Shown: positions 15,104 through 24,900 of the stretch, piece after piece | Layout: each line of letters begins with the position of its first letter | Position numbering within the stretch: the first letter of the stretch is position 1 | DNA from: Hyphomicrobiaceae bacterium | GTDB taxonomy: Bacteria > Pseudomonadota > Alphaproteobacteria > Rhizobiales > Hyphomicrobiaceae | Length of the DNA stretch: 64,000 bases | Assembly: GCA_041397645.1 (NCBI GenBank) | Contig: JAWKWE010000004.1 | Span: forward strand, 2,294,001-2,358,000 | Direction of reading: 5' to 3' | Program-made: the position numbers and the translations under genes | Notes under the pieces: generated by a model | Told to the model about the DNA's origin: nothing | Seen by the model: only the letters and a program-made list of their open reading frames with translations | The model's database searches: none

Positions 15104-16225
15104 TTAAGCTGCTGGATGCGTTCTCAGACGCATCGGATCGTAGAACGGCATCTGCACGACGGTGGCGTCGTATTCTTTGCCGTTATCGACCACCTTCAGC
15201 TTTGTTCCCAACTTGGTGTAGGCCGGCGCGATCTGAGCCATCGCTAACGACTTCATCAGATGCTGGCTGAACGTGGTGCTGGTGACGGTACCGACTTCCT
15301 TGCCATCGGCGTAGATCTTGGCCAACGGCGAGATCGCTTCGTTGTGCCAAACCTCAAGGCCGGAAATGAAGGAACGTTCCTTGCCCTTCTTGTCCGCCAA
15401 CGCCTTCTTGCCGATGAAGTCTGGCTTGGACATATCGACTGTCCAATCCGCACGGACCTCCCACGGCGTGGTATCTCCATGCGTCATGTCGAAGGGGAAG
15501 AACAGCAGACCGCCTTCAACGCGGATGATGTCCAGGCACGACCAGGAGACCGGCTTAACACCCTTATCCTTGCCTGCTTCCAGGATCGAATCCCAGATGA
15601 ACGGCGCATCGGCGGCGCTGCAGAACACTTCATAACCGCGCTCGGCCGAATAGCCACCGCGGGCGATCGAAACCGGCTTGCCGAAAATGGTCGTCTTCTC
15701 GTGCCGGAAGTAGGGCAACTCCGCGAGCTTCATCGGCGTGTGCGGCGCCAGAACTTCGAGCGCCTTGGGCCCCTGCAGCGATATGATATGAATATCGTTG
15801 TCGCGGGCCAAATTCACGTCGAAGCCACTTTTCGCAGCAGCAGCGGCTTCTTCAAAGGCACCGCCGCCGTGGGAAACGCGATATTTGCCATCGCCGTCTA
15901 CGTACACGAGAACGTCGTCGATCAACGCGCCACTTTCGTTGACGATATTGCTGATGTGGGAGTCGCCGGTCTTAGCTTTCGAAACATCACTGGTCAGAAT
16001 GTGATTGAGGAACTTCAACGCATCTGGTCCATCGACGTTCACGATCTTGAGTGCGGAAACATCGAACAGCCCGGCGCAATTGCGAACCGTCTCTGTCTCC
16101 TCATAGGGGCAAGCAGAATAGTTCTGCGGAATGGGCATGTCGTTCCAAGACGATGAAAGGTCTGAACCCAGCGCTTTGTGCCGGCTGTTCAGAACCGAGT
16201 TACGCTCTTTCGTCATTGCGTTCAT
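15104..16225 (-). CDS. dmmD: GcvT-like tetrahydrofolate-dependent enzyme of dimethylamine oxidation (DmmD-like)
   Basis: 373 residues from ATG at 16225, with GGAGAGTAAG upstream. It is a GcvT / aminomethyltransferase-fold protein: CAGLFDVSALKIVNVDGPDALKFLNHI, SLQGPKALEVL, ARGGYSAERGYEVF, CLDIIRVEGGLLFF. These proteins bind tetrahydrofolate and capture C1 groups from N-demethylation. It is the last gene of the four-gene dimethylamine monooxygenase set (18937 to 15104); marine bacteria carry the same set with dmmD first. It most likely transfers released formaldehyde to folate as methylene-THF, although it may also be needed for the oxygenase reaction itself. Confidence 0.78.
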   Translation of the reverse strand: MNAMTKERNSVLNSRHKALGSDLSSSWNDMPIPQNYSACPYEETETVRNCAGLFDVSALKIVNVDGPDALKFLNHILTSDVSKAKTGDSHISNIVNESGALIDDVLVYVDGDGKYRVSHGGGAFEEAAAAAKSGFDVNLARDNDIHIISLQGPKALEVLAPHTPMKLAELPYFRHEKTTIFGKPVSIARGGYSAERGYEVFCSAADAPFIWDSILEAGKDKGVKPVSWSCLDIIRVEGGLLFFPFDMTHGDTTPWEVRADWTVDMSKPDFIGKKALADKKGKERSFISGLEVWHNEAISPLAKIYADGKEVGTVTSTTFSQHLMKSLAMAQIAPAYTKLGTKLKVVDNGKEYDATVVQMPFYDPMRLRTHPAA

Positions 16226-16300
16226 CGGACTTACTCTCCAGTTTTTGTTGACGTTATTTCTCTGCACCGCAACCTCGAGGTTGCGGCTTGGCGCTTCGAT

Positions 16301-17344
16301 TTACTTGATCAGGAATCCTGGCGGTGTCGGCTTGCCGTCGTCATACTTCGACAGCCAATCGACAGTGGTCTGGTGGTAGCGGGTCAATCCCTTGTAATCG
16401 ATGAGCTCAGGCGGCAGCGACTTCAGCACGCGATGGAAGCGGCGCGCCCAATCCGGATTGGTAACAAGCTCGCTCATCTTCAGAAGATAAGCCCGGATCG
16501 AAAACACGAGGGCATTCGAACGGGGCAATCGCCACAAAGCCTGCAACTCCACGCGCAGGTGCACCTTGTCTCCGACATTCTCAGGCGTGACCGATGCCCG
16601 GTCTATGCCCCAGGTGTTATAGTTTTCGGGGCTGGTATCGAGACGCGGATTGATCGTCATCGTCCAGTTGAGACGACGGACCGGACGGCCGCGCTGCAGG
16701 TTTAAGAGGAACTTCAACGCGCGATCGAACACTCCGACCTCGTGGGCCAACGGGACCGGACCGTGCCACTCCATGAAGTTCATGCCGATGTCGAAATCCA
16801 GCGACCAGTCGGCCTGCGAGGTCGCGATGCCCGCGTCCATCCAAAGATTATTGTCGCGTTGGTCGAGGATAGCAAAATCGCCCTGGCATTGCCGCGTTAT
16901 GTATTCCATCGGCTCGTAAGGCAGCGTCGATTCATCACCGAAACGGAAACGCTGATCGATGCCGAGCGGACGATTGATCCAATGCCAATCGTCACCATTG
17001 CGCTCCAATGTGAAGTGCTCTGGGTATGCATCAGCCATGGACGTCATGAGCAGTTCGAGCGTGTCCCACTGCGCAGCCATCATGTGAGGCAACGCTTGGC
17101 AGCGCAGCGGATCTTCCGCCAGAACGATCGCGCGGTCGCGCATATCCGAAACGTAATGCTCGTCCACATCGATCGGAAACTCGTAAACCGATCCCTTGGC
17201 ACCGGCCGTTACATGCGGCTCCATGTTCACGGAGTACATGTACTTGTCTTCCCAGAACGGGAAGGGGAAACGCGCAATGCCTTCAGGGCTATTGGCAAAC
17301 GTGTAGTCGTCGCGAAACGTCTCGTTCTTGAATACCTTATTCAT
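16301..17344 (-). CDS. Haem-dependent oxidative N-demethylase subunit (DUF3445), dimethylamine monooxygenase
   Basis: 347 residues from ATG at 17344, preceded by GGAAGG; the frame to 17386 overlaps the upstream gene and is less likely. Family features are the N-terminal FPFPFWEDKYMYSVNMEPH, DWHWINRPLGIDQRF, PYEPMEYITRQCQGDFAILDQ and ALWRLPRSNALVFSIRAYLL. DUF3445 proteins are the catalytic haem subunit of oxidative N-demethylases acting on dimethylamine with NAD(P)H and O2 to give methylamine and formaldehyde. It works with the flavin/2Fe-2S reductase and the small zinc-ribbon protein encoded upstream in the same operon. Subunit letters differ between sources, so no symbol is given. Confidence 0.83.
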   Translation of the reverse strand: MNKVFKNETFRDDYTFANSPEGIARFPFPFWEDKYMYSVNMEPHVTAGAKGSVYEFPIDVDEHYVSDMRDRAIVLAEDPLRCQALPHMMAAQWDTLELLMTSMADAYPEHFTLERNGDDWHWINRPLGIDQRFRFGDESTLPYEPMEYITRQCQGDFAILDQRDNNLWMDAGIATSQADWSLDFDIGMNFMEWHGPVPLAHEVGVFDRALKFLLNLQRGRPVRRLNWTMTINPRLDTSPENYNTWGIDRASVTPENVGDKVHLRVELQALWRLPRSNALVFSIRAYLLKMSELVTNPDWARRFHRVLKSLPPELIDYKGLTRYHQTTVDWLSKYDDGKPTPPGFLIK

Positions 17345-17375
17345 GGCCTTGAACCTTCCTTGAGCGCGTAGCCAA

Positions 17376-18335
17376 TCACAGATCAAGCGTCAGGCAACCG
17401 CCGTTGACGCGCGACACGCAGATTGCAATCTGCTTCCCTTCTTTCTTTTCTTCGTCCGTAAGGTAGTGGTCGTTGTGCAGTAGCTCGGTGGTGCAATCGA
17501 CCACCCGCGTCACACACTGCCCACACGCACCGCCGCGGCAGAGATACGGCGCATCCACTCCAGCTTGTTCCAAAGCCTCTAGAGCGCTTTGATGATCACC
17601 AACTTCAATGGTCTGGCCTGTGCTCTGCACCGTGATCTCGAATGGCTTGCCTGGAGGGGGAGCGCTGAAGTGCTCGAAATGCGTATTCTCCACGGGCCAG
17701 CCTTCGTGTTTTGCAACATCGAGCGCCCAGTCGATCATGCGTTGGGGGCCGCAAACGTAGAGATGCGTCCCGAGCGGTTGATTGTTCAGAATCTCCGCAA
17801 GCGGGATGCGCTCGCCGCGATTGGATCTGTAAACATGAACGCCGTGATTGGCCTCTTCAGAAAGCTCCTTGCAGAACGCGCCAGCCTCATCTGACCGCAC
17901 CGCATAATGCAACTCACAGGCCGCCTTTTCTTTCTTACAGAAGTCCAGCATAGCGAGCATCGGTGTGATGCCGATCCCGCCGGCAACAAATATGTGCTTG
18001 CGCGCCTTATGGGCCAAAGCGAAAAGATTGACCGGCTCACTGATCTCCAGCTTGGTGCCAACTTCTACTTTGGTGTGCATATAGACCGAACCGCCGCGCG
18101 ATTCCCGCGATCTCTGCACGCTGATCACGTAGCCGCGGTTGTCATTGGTAGCCCCCATGATGGAGTAGGGATTACGCCAGACATGCTCGCCTTCGCGCAT
18201 TGTGACGATGATGTGTGAACCTGCCGAAAAGATGGGCAACGGCTCATCGTTCATGCTCACCAACTCGAAGCGCTTGATATCTTCCGCGACAGTGTCGACG
18301 CGTGCAACGCGCACATTTTGCTGGGCTCTGCTCAT
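17376..18335 (-). CDS. dmmB: Flavin / 2Fe-2S reductase subunit of dimethylamine monooxygenase (PDR/VanB family)
   Basis: 319 residues. A ferredoxin-reductase-like N-terminal half holds the flavin site (NPYSIMGA) and the nucleotide region (IFVAGGIGITPMLAMLDFC, LYVCGPQRMIDWAL). A plant-type 2Fe-2S ferredoxin domain forms the C-terminus, with ligands in APYLCRGGACGQCVTRVVDC. This is the phthalate-dioxygenase-reductase architecture and supplies electrons from NAD(P)H to the haem subunit. Its start overlaps the stop of the upstream 201-residue gene by 4 bases, showing translational coupling. Confidence 0.85.
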   Translation of the reverse strand: MSRAQQNVRVARVDTVAEDIKRFELVSMNDEPLPIFSAGSHIIVTMREGEHVWRNPYSIMGATNDNRGYVISVQRSRESRGGSVYMHTKVEVGTKLEISEPVNLFALAHKARKHIFVAGGIGITPMLAMLDFCKKEKAACELHYAVRSDEAGAFCKELSEEANHGVHVYRSNRGERIPLAEILNNQPLGTHLYVCGPQRMIDWALDVAKHEGWPVENTHFEHFSAPPPGKPFEITVQSTGQTIEVGDHQSALEALEQAGVDAPYLCRGGACGQCVTRVVDCTTELLHNDHYLTDEEKKEGKQIAICVSRVNGGCLTLDL

Positions 18336-18937
18336 TTAAAATCTCCCATGGACTCTACGGGCTCACCGGGGGCTTCAGCGTCGATGCGCACGCCCATGAA
18401 TGCGCCAAGCCGGCGCGAAAAATGATCGCGCACGAGAAGCAAGGTGCCACAGTGAGCGCATTTAACCGGATTCGTCGTCACATCATCTGTTATGCCTTTG
18501 CAGTGCACGCACTGCACGCGCCGCTTTGTCGAACCGCGGTGCTCGGTCAAAATCGATTGGTGTTCGATGCCATGATCCATGGCAGTCTGAACTGCTCTTG
18601 CTATCAGCGGTTCGGGACCAGCAACGTACAGACGCAACCCCATGCGCGCTTGTGACAGCGTAACGGCAAGACGATTGATCGCGGTTTCAAGCGACGGCAT
18701 CGCCCAGATGTTTGCAGGCCGCAACCCGTCACCAAATGCGCCGAGGTCCGCAGCCCCCGCAGTTAGCAGGATCGAGCGCTCTGCGAATTCAGCCGTCGCC
18801 CGCTTGAACATATCAGCGACCGCCTTGACGCCCTCTGCATCCGCGACAATCAGATTCTGCTTCGCGTAGGGATCTGGCTCAAGCCCGGGGTACACGGGTC
18901 GACTTTTTATTCCGGAAACCAGCATCGTCTTATTCAA
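18332..18937 (-). CDS. Small zinc-ribbon / rubredoxin-like subunit of dimethylamine monooxygenase
   Basis: 201 residues. The C-terminal third has two CxxC pairs (RRVQCVHCKGI ... PVKCAHCGTLLLVRDHFSRRLGAFMGV), which look like a rubredoxin or zinc ribbon. The N-terminal two thirds resemble a reductase NAD-binding half without flavin site (GLRLYVAGPEPLIARAVQTA). The purified dimethylamine monooxygenase is three-subunit, and this matches the small one in size. It is the first gene of the four-gene operon and overlaps the reductase gene by 4 bases. Subunit letters vary in the literature. Confidence 0.78.
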   Translation of the reverse strand: MNKTMLVSGIKSRPVYPGLEPDPYAKQNLIVADAEGVKAVADMFKRATAEFAERSILLTAGAADLGAFGDGLRPANIWAMPSLETAINRLAVTLSQARMGLRLYVAGPEPLIARAVQTAMDHGIEHQSILTEHRGSTKRRVQCVHCKGITDDVTTNPVKCAHCGTLLLVRDHFSRRLGAFMGVRIDAEAPGEPVESMGDFK

Positions 18938-18995
18938 CTCCTCTGCATGACCTCATGCTCGACGGCCGGTCGTCGGCGTTCGAATTGTGGGTCGA

Positions 18996-19070
18996 CCAGG
19001 GTGGCACTGGAGGTATGCTCGCCACCCTGGTTGTTGGAACCCGACCGGTCTGACCAAGTGACCGGTCGGG
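18996..19070 (-). terminator. Two tandem hairpins between the permease and the monooxygenase operon
   Basis: Arms CCAGGGTGGC (18996-19005) / GCCACCCTGG (19021-19030) and CCCGACCGGTC (19040-19050) / GACCGGTCGGG (19060-19070). They lie just past the permease stop on the minus strand and before the monooxygenase operon start at 18937, so they likely end or reduce read-through. Confidence 0.75.
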
Positions 19071-19090
19071 CTTCCTTTGAGTACATCACG

Positions 19091-20881
19091 TCAAACTGGC
19101 AGCGTGAAGAACCAGTTGGCGATCAGCACCGTAGCTAGACCCGCAGCGAGCGTGAGGTACGGCAGAATGCCCGCCTTACGATGCACGATCTCGCCTGGTG
19201 TGATGTTCAAGTCCTCATACATATGGTCTGGGAAGCGATCACCATCCTGGACGTGGTGACGGAACCAGAACACCGGAAGGATCAACGAAGCCGTGAACAG
19301 GCCTGCCCACAACGCGTTGGGGTTCCAAACCTTGGCACCTGCGCCCATGAAGACTGCATTGACGAAGGCAAAGACGCCGCCGAGCACGATCAAGATCGTG
19401 GGAGCCTTCCACGGACGATGGATGTGCGCATTGTCGATGCGATGGATCCAGCCCGAGTTGAGGTTCAGGAAGTTGAAGATGATGTAGCCAACGTTGGAAA
19501 CGGCGAGGATGAAGAAGAAGCTCGTCGCATCCGCGCAGGCAATGGCAAGAATGCAGAGATTGACGCACAGGTCCGTCCACATCGCTGCAGTCGGAGCACC
19601 ATGCGAATTCGTCTTGCTCAGGTAGCGCGGCAACCAACCATCGACGGATGCCTGATAGAGCGTACGCGACGAACCGGCCATCGCGGTCATGATCGACAGC
19701 AACAAAGCCAGGATCATCATCATCACGAGGATGTTCGTCATGAAGCCGCTGCCGCCGACCATGTGGCCCATGGCTTCCGCAACGCCCGAACCATCTACAA
19801 TCGGTCCGGCGAGCATGCCGTCAATGCCAAGCACACCCTGGAACGTGAACGGAACCAGCGTATATAGCAGAAGGCAAAGAAGGCCGGAGTAGAAGATGGC
19901 TTTGAACGTATCAGAACCCGGATTTCGGAATTCGGCCGTATAGCAGACCGCGGTTTCAAAGCCGTAGGTCGACCACGCGGCGATGAACATGCCTCCCAGG
20001 ACGAGCGTCCAACCAGGAATGTCCCATTGTCCCATCTCAGGAACGTAGGCATTCTTCAGCGGAACCAACGGTGTGTAGTTGGACCAATCGATCTGTCCGG
20101 TCAGAATCGGAACAACGCCGACGATGAGCATCGGAATGATGACCAACAGGCCAATGTATTTCTGAACGTTTGCTGTACCCGCAATGCCGCGGTGCTGGAT
20201 TGCGAAGGTGAGCAGCATCAAAAGCGCACCAATCCAGAATGCAGCGTTGAAGGAGAAGTGCACAGGTCCAAGCGTGCCAGATGCCAGCGTCCAATCGCGG
20301 ATGTGAGGCGTCACCGCGGTAATGCCGTCTGCACTCAACAGAGCAGCAATCGCATCGTCAGCGGTCTTACCGGCATTGGCTGCAAGCCACTCAACGACAC
20401 GCGGGCTGTCGGCCGCAATAGAACCCGCATTGGCCTTGACCCACGCAAGTACCGCAGGAGCATCAGCCGGAGGGATGGGGGCAAAAGCGTTCAGGATATA
20501 CGCAGCTGCAATCGAACAACCGAGCGAGAGCACTGGCGACCATGCGAACCAGTTGCACCACACGGACATCGGAGCAAGCCACTTCGCGTAGCGAACCCAC
20601 GCGGCGGCGCCGTACACCGAAGCGCCGCCGGATTTATTGGGAAACAGACCTGCAATTTCTGCGTAAGTAAAGGATTGGATGAAGCCCATGATCATGGACA
20701 CAGTCCAGACCAGAAACGCCACCTTTCCGACCGTGCCGGCAATGCCGCCGATGGAGAACAAAACAAGGGCCGGCACACCGCTGGCAACCCAGAACGCTCC
20801 TCGCCAATCGATACCACGCACCAACTCCGTACTTGAAGTTGGTGCTGGATCATTGATCGTTCCGCTGCGTATGGATGTCAT
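19091..20881 (-). CDS. APC-family permease, probably for methylated amines
   Basis: 596 residues, about 12-14 membrane helices: GAFWVASGVPALVLFSIGGI near the N-terminus, SFTYAEIAGLFPNKSGGASVYGAAAWVR (the APC consensus around helix 2), WSTYGFETAVCYTAEFRNP and MAGSSRTLYQASVDGWLPRYLSK. A roughly 80-residue Ala-rich extracytoplasmic insertion lies after helix 3 (about residues 140-200). It is flanked by etfA upstream and the dimethylamine monooxygenase genes downstream, so di- or trimethylamine uptake is the natural guess. This is inferred from context. Confidence 0.82.
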   Translation of the reverse strand: MTSIRSGTINDPAPTSSTELVRGIDWRGAFWVASGVPALVLFSIGGIAGTVGKVAFLVWTVSMIMGFIQSFTYAEIAGLFPNKSGGASVYGAAAWVRYAKWLAPMSVWCNWFAWSPVLSLGCSIAAAYILNAFAPIPPADAPAVLAWVKANAGSIAADSPRVVEWLAANAGKTADDAIAALLSADGITAVTPHIRDWTLASGTLGPVHFSFNAAFWIGALLMLLTFAIQHRGIAGTANVQKYIGLLVIIPMLIVGVVPILTGQIDWSNYTPLVPLKNAYVPEMGQWDIPGWTLVLGGMFIAAWSTYGFETAVCYTAEFRNPGSDTFKAIFYSGLLCLLLYTLVPFTFQGVLGIDGMLAGPIVDGSGVAEAMGHMVGGSGFMTNILVMMMILALLLSIMTAMAGSSRTLYQASVDGWLPRYLSKTNSHGAPTAAMWTDLCVNLCILAIACADATSFFFILAVSNVGYIIFNFLNLNSGWIHRIDNAHIHRPWKAPTILIVLGGVFAFVNAVFMGAGAKVWNPNALWAGLFTASLILPVFWFRHHVQDGDRFPDHMYEDLNITPGEIVHRKAGILPYLTLAAGLATVLIANWFFTLPV

Positions 20882-21003
20882 GATACTCCTCCGAAATGGA
20901 TCTCTTCCACGTTTGCTCTAATTTATTGTTTGTTCTTTTCTTCGCTCAGGCTCTTGATGGCCCTTAGAGATGACCGGCAGTCGTTCCACCGGCCGACTTC
21001 TTC

Positions 21004-21969
21004 TCAGTTGAACTGCGCCTCCAACTCTTGCGTCAGCTCAAATAGATCCATGCAAACCCCATAGGTCGCGACGTTAAAGATCGGCGCCTCAGGATCGGTG
21101 TTGACTGCTATGATGGTGTCGACGTGCTTCATGCCGTACAGGTGCTGCACAGCGCCCGAGATGCCGAGCGCGATGTAAACCTTGCAGACACTAGCAACCT
21201 TGCCGGATTGACCGACTTGATGGGGCTTAGGCAGCCAGCCGGAATCGACGATCGGGCGCGAACATCCGAACGTGAAGCCGAGCCTATCGGCGAGCTTCTC
21301 GAAGCGAGGAAGATTATCCTTTTCCTGAATGCCTCGCCCCACGGACAAGATGTACTCGGCCTTTGAGATATCGATGTCCGACGGCGGCGCTTCGATATAG
21401 CCGGTATGTTGCATTGGCTTGGCGGCATCGCCCAGATCGGCTTCGAAGCTCGACCGCGTTGCGCTCCCTTTGCCTTCGGGAACCGGATAAGTCGCGCCGC
21501 GTAACGCTAAAACGACAATCTCCCGGCCAGGGAAAGCAACTTCCAGATTGACCTTGTTGCCGTAAGCGCCCCGCGTTGCGACGATGGCTTTCTCATCACT
21601 TGCAAGCGCGAGAACATCGCTTGCAAAGCCTGCTCCGATCCGGGCAGCAACTGCAGACGCGCAGGCCATGCCATTCACGGTGTGACCGAAAAGGATAAGC
21701 TGCGGGCGATATTTCTTGCCCAACTGAAGCGCGCATTCCTCATAGATATGTGGATCGAAATGATCGCCATCCATCTTGACGGTGACGATCTCGTCGACGC
21801 CTTCCAGATCCACTTCGGCGGCCATCGCATCCAGGCTCTGACCAATGACGGCAACGACAAGTGGTCCACCCAGCTTGTCTTTTACCGAGGCGGCTGCCCC
21901 GATAGCTTCCTTGGTGATATCGCGAACAGCACCGTTGAGATGCTCGGCGAACAGGAGGATGCCAGCCAT
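21004..21969 (-). CDS. etfA: Electron transfer flavoprotein alpha subunit
   Basis: 321 residues from ATG at 21969 (MAGILLFAEHLNGAVRDITK); its start is 1 base past the stop of the fused ETF-beta gene. The C-terminal FAD domain is intact: VGRGIQEKD, LADRLGFTFGCSRPIVDSGWLP, QVGQSGKV, YIALGISGAVQHLYGM, IIAVNTDPEAPIF. The protein pairs with the ETF-beta module at the end of the upstream 1,073-residue protein. ETF is the known electron acceptor of trimethylamine dehydrogenase, whose likely gene is just upstream. Confidence 0.93.
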   Translation of the reverse strand: MAGILLFAEHLNGAVRDITKEAIGAAASVKDKLGGPLVVAVIGQSLDAMAAEVDLEGVDEIVTVKMDGDHFDPHIYEECALQLGKKYRPQLILFGHTVNGMACASAVAARIGAGFASDVLALASDEKAIVATRGAYGNKVNLEVAFPGREIVVLALRGATYPVPEGKGSATRSSFEADLGDAAKPMQHTGYIEAPPSDIDISKAEYILSVGRGIQEKDNLPRFEKLADRLGFTFGCSRPIVDSGWLPKPHQVGQSGKVASVCKVYIALGISGAVQHLYGMKHVDTIIAVNTDPEAPIFNVATYGVCMDLFELTQELEAQFN

Positions 21970-21970
21970 G

Positions 21971-24900
21971 TCAGGCTCCCTTCTTTTCACGAATGAGGGT
22001 TGCGATGAACTTGGCGACCTCGGCCGGCGTGCCGCTAAGCATCTCGGCCTTCGATTGCTCAGGTATGTACATGCGTCGAACCTGATAGCCTGCGCTGCCA
22101 TCCTGGACGTTCTTGCCATCGACAACGACTAGCGGCTTCTGCTTTGCCTGCTTGACCATCTTCATGGTTGCAAAGCGAGGCGTGTTGATGCCGGTTTGAA
22201 TTGCGACGACGGCGGGCGCCTGCAGATCGAACGTGTGGCGCAAGCCGCCTTCGAGTTCGCGAGCGAGTTGCAAAGGCCCTTTGCCGTCCCAATCAAATCC
22301 AACAACAACAGCGGCATGCGGAAGCCCGAGGATACGCGCGAGCGCCGTGCCGGTTGCGCCATGCGCCTGGTCTGCCGACTGCACGCCGGAGAAGATAAGA
22401 TCCGGCGATTCAGCCGCCGCGACTCCGGCGATAGCGCGAGCGATCGTGATAGGATCGGCGTTTGCGAGGGACTCATCCCATATACGCACCGCGCGATGTG
22501 CGCCCTTGGCCAGAACCTTGAACAGCGACGCATCGGCATCAGCATCGCCCACCGTCACGGCAACGACCTCACCAGCGCCGAATTTCTCGATGCATCGCAG
22601 AGCTTCTTCGAGTGCTGCGTCGTCCCACTCGTTTAACGAGAATTCCATGAACTCGCGGCGTACGTCGCGGCCATCGTCGGTGAAGCCGTATTCATCGCCG
22701 AGCTTCGCAACGTGCTTGATCGTGACCAGTATGCGCGGACCGGTCTTGGCCGGGGCTTCGTATCCTTCGAACGTGGCGGGAACCACCGGCGAGAGCGTGT
22801 CCCATGAGACAGGCTTAAAGGGCGTATCGGGAAGCGACGCGCTGGCAAGCGGTGTTGCGTCGTTGGATTTCGCCACCACCGGAACTTCAGACGGGATCGT
22901 CGCTTCTGCTTTCCGTTCTTCCACGCTCACGGGCGCAGCAATCGGTTCTGGCGTGGATGTAGCGACCGACGCCGCAGGACCAGACGTAAGCTGAGCTGCG
23001 GCAGGAGTCGCGACCGCAGGAATCGAGGCCAGCCGCGCCGAGAGAACGGCATCCAGTTTTGCGGCCACGGTGTCTGCAATCTGGGTCGCAACAGATTTGA
23101 CGATGCGGTCGGCGAGAGGTGGCAGGTCTTTCAGGTTGATGGACTTCAGCTCAATTGCCTCGGCTACGAGCTCCGCCAGATCCTGGACAACGAAGTCGTT
23201 CTCGTGCCCTCCCGTCTTTCGTGCGTCTTCAAACATGGTGAGATCCTTTGGACAGCAGGTAACGAAGATGTCGATGCCACCGAGCGCGGCCGCTTCATGC
23301 ACACGATTCTCCGAGGGCTTTTGCGTGCCGGGCGTATCGGGGATCCAAATGCGCCCACCGCCAGCGCCGCAGCAGAACGAGTTATCGCGATTGCGCGGCA
23401 TCTCGATGAGTTCACATCCGATCAGTTCGAGCACCTTGCGGGGCGCGTCGTAGCCGCCGTTCAACCGGCCGAGATGACAGGGGTCGTGGAAGGTGACGCG
23501 CTTATTCAGCGGCTTCTTCACTTTGAGGCGTCCGCTGCTCAGCAGCTCGACCAGGACGCTGGTATAATGCTCGATGGGTGCTACTTTGCCGAACGAGGGA
23601 TACTCGTTCTTGATCGTGTTGTAGCTATGGGGATCAGTTGTGATGATGCGCTTGAACGGTTTGGCACCATCCATCTGCTCGATATTGTGCGCGGCAAGCT
23701 CTTCGTAGAGCCCTTCCTCTCCAACCCGCCTAACGTCATTGCCAGCGGTCTTTTCCCCCTCGTGCAAAAGAGCGAAGTCCTCGCGTGCCGCTTTGAAAAT
23801 GCGCGCGACCGTCTGACTGACTTTCTGGTTGCGAGGATCGAATGAAGCATAGTCGCCAACGAACCAAAGCGTTTCGGCTGGCTCTTCGCGAATGTCTTTT
23901 ACCTTGAATTCAAGCGCCTTCGTCCATTGCGACCGTTTGCGGGAGTTTTCGCCAAAACTGTTGCCGGTATCGCCGATGACCGTGATCGTGTTGCGCAGGA
24001 GCGGGTCCATCGTGCCCTGCTCCACCAAATGTCGGCGCATACGCACGATCAAGGACGGATGCTCGATGCCCACCGGGCAGATCTCTTGACATGCTCCGCA
24101 GGTACGGCAGGCCCATAACGTCTCAGGCGCGATCACACCGCCAACCAGATCCAGTCCCGCGGTCGGGCAGCCCTGGGCGTCGTCGTTGTATTCGCGCAGA
24201 TCGAGTATGAAGTCGCGCGGGCTAAGCGGATATCCGGCCGTTCGTGCAGGACAAGCTTCATGGCAACGCCCACACTTCGTGCAGGCATCGAGATGGAGCA
24301 TATCCTTCCAGGTAAAATCAGAAATAGAAGCGATGCCGGCCTTTTCCGCATCCTTCGGCTCGGGCGGAAGGAGTGCAAGAGGCTTGGCATCGCGCATCAA
24401 CAGCGACCCCACTGCCGATATAACATGCTTGGCTTTGTACCAGGGAATGGCGGCAGTGAAGGCAAGCGCGAGTATACCGTGCGTCCACCAGTTCACAGCG
24501 CGGATGTGAGCGGCGGTTTCAACCGACATGCCCATTCCCGTGAGGGCCTTGGCCAACAGATAGCCAACCGGCGACCACGCCGCCCACGCAGGTTGATCGA
24601 CAATCAGACCGCAGGCTTCTTGCAGAAAGCCGCCAAATCCGATGATCAGCAAAGTTGTGACGAAGATCCAATCTTCTATTCTCCACGCCTTTGCGTCTGC
24701 GCGCAGATCTTTTTCTCCACGGTAACTGCGCAGGTATTCGAGCTTCTTGGGCTTGAGGATGCCACGTCGGACGATCATGTAGATCAGTCCAATGATGAGC
24801 GCCAAATGCCCTAGATCGAGCAACAGGCTCATAATGAGATAGAATTTGCCTTTGACGAAGGTGATCCCCGTCAACGGCTTGAGAATATCGACCTCGATGA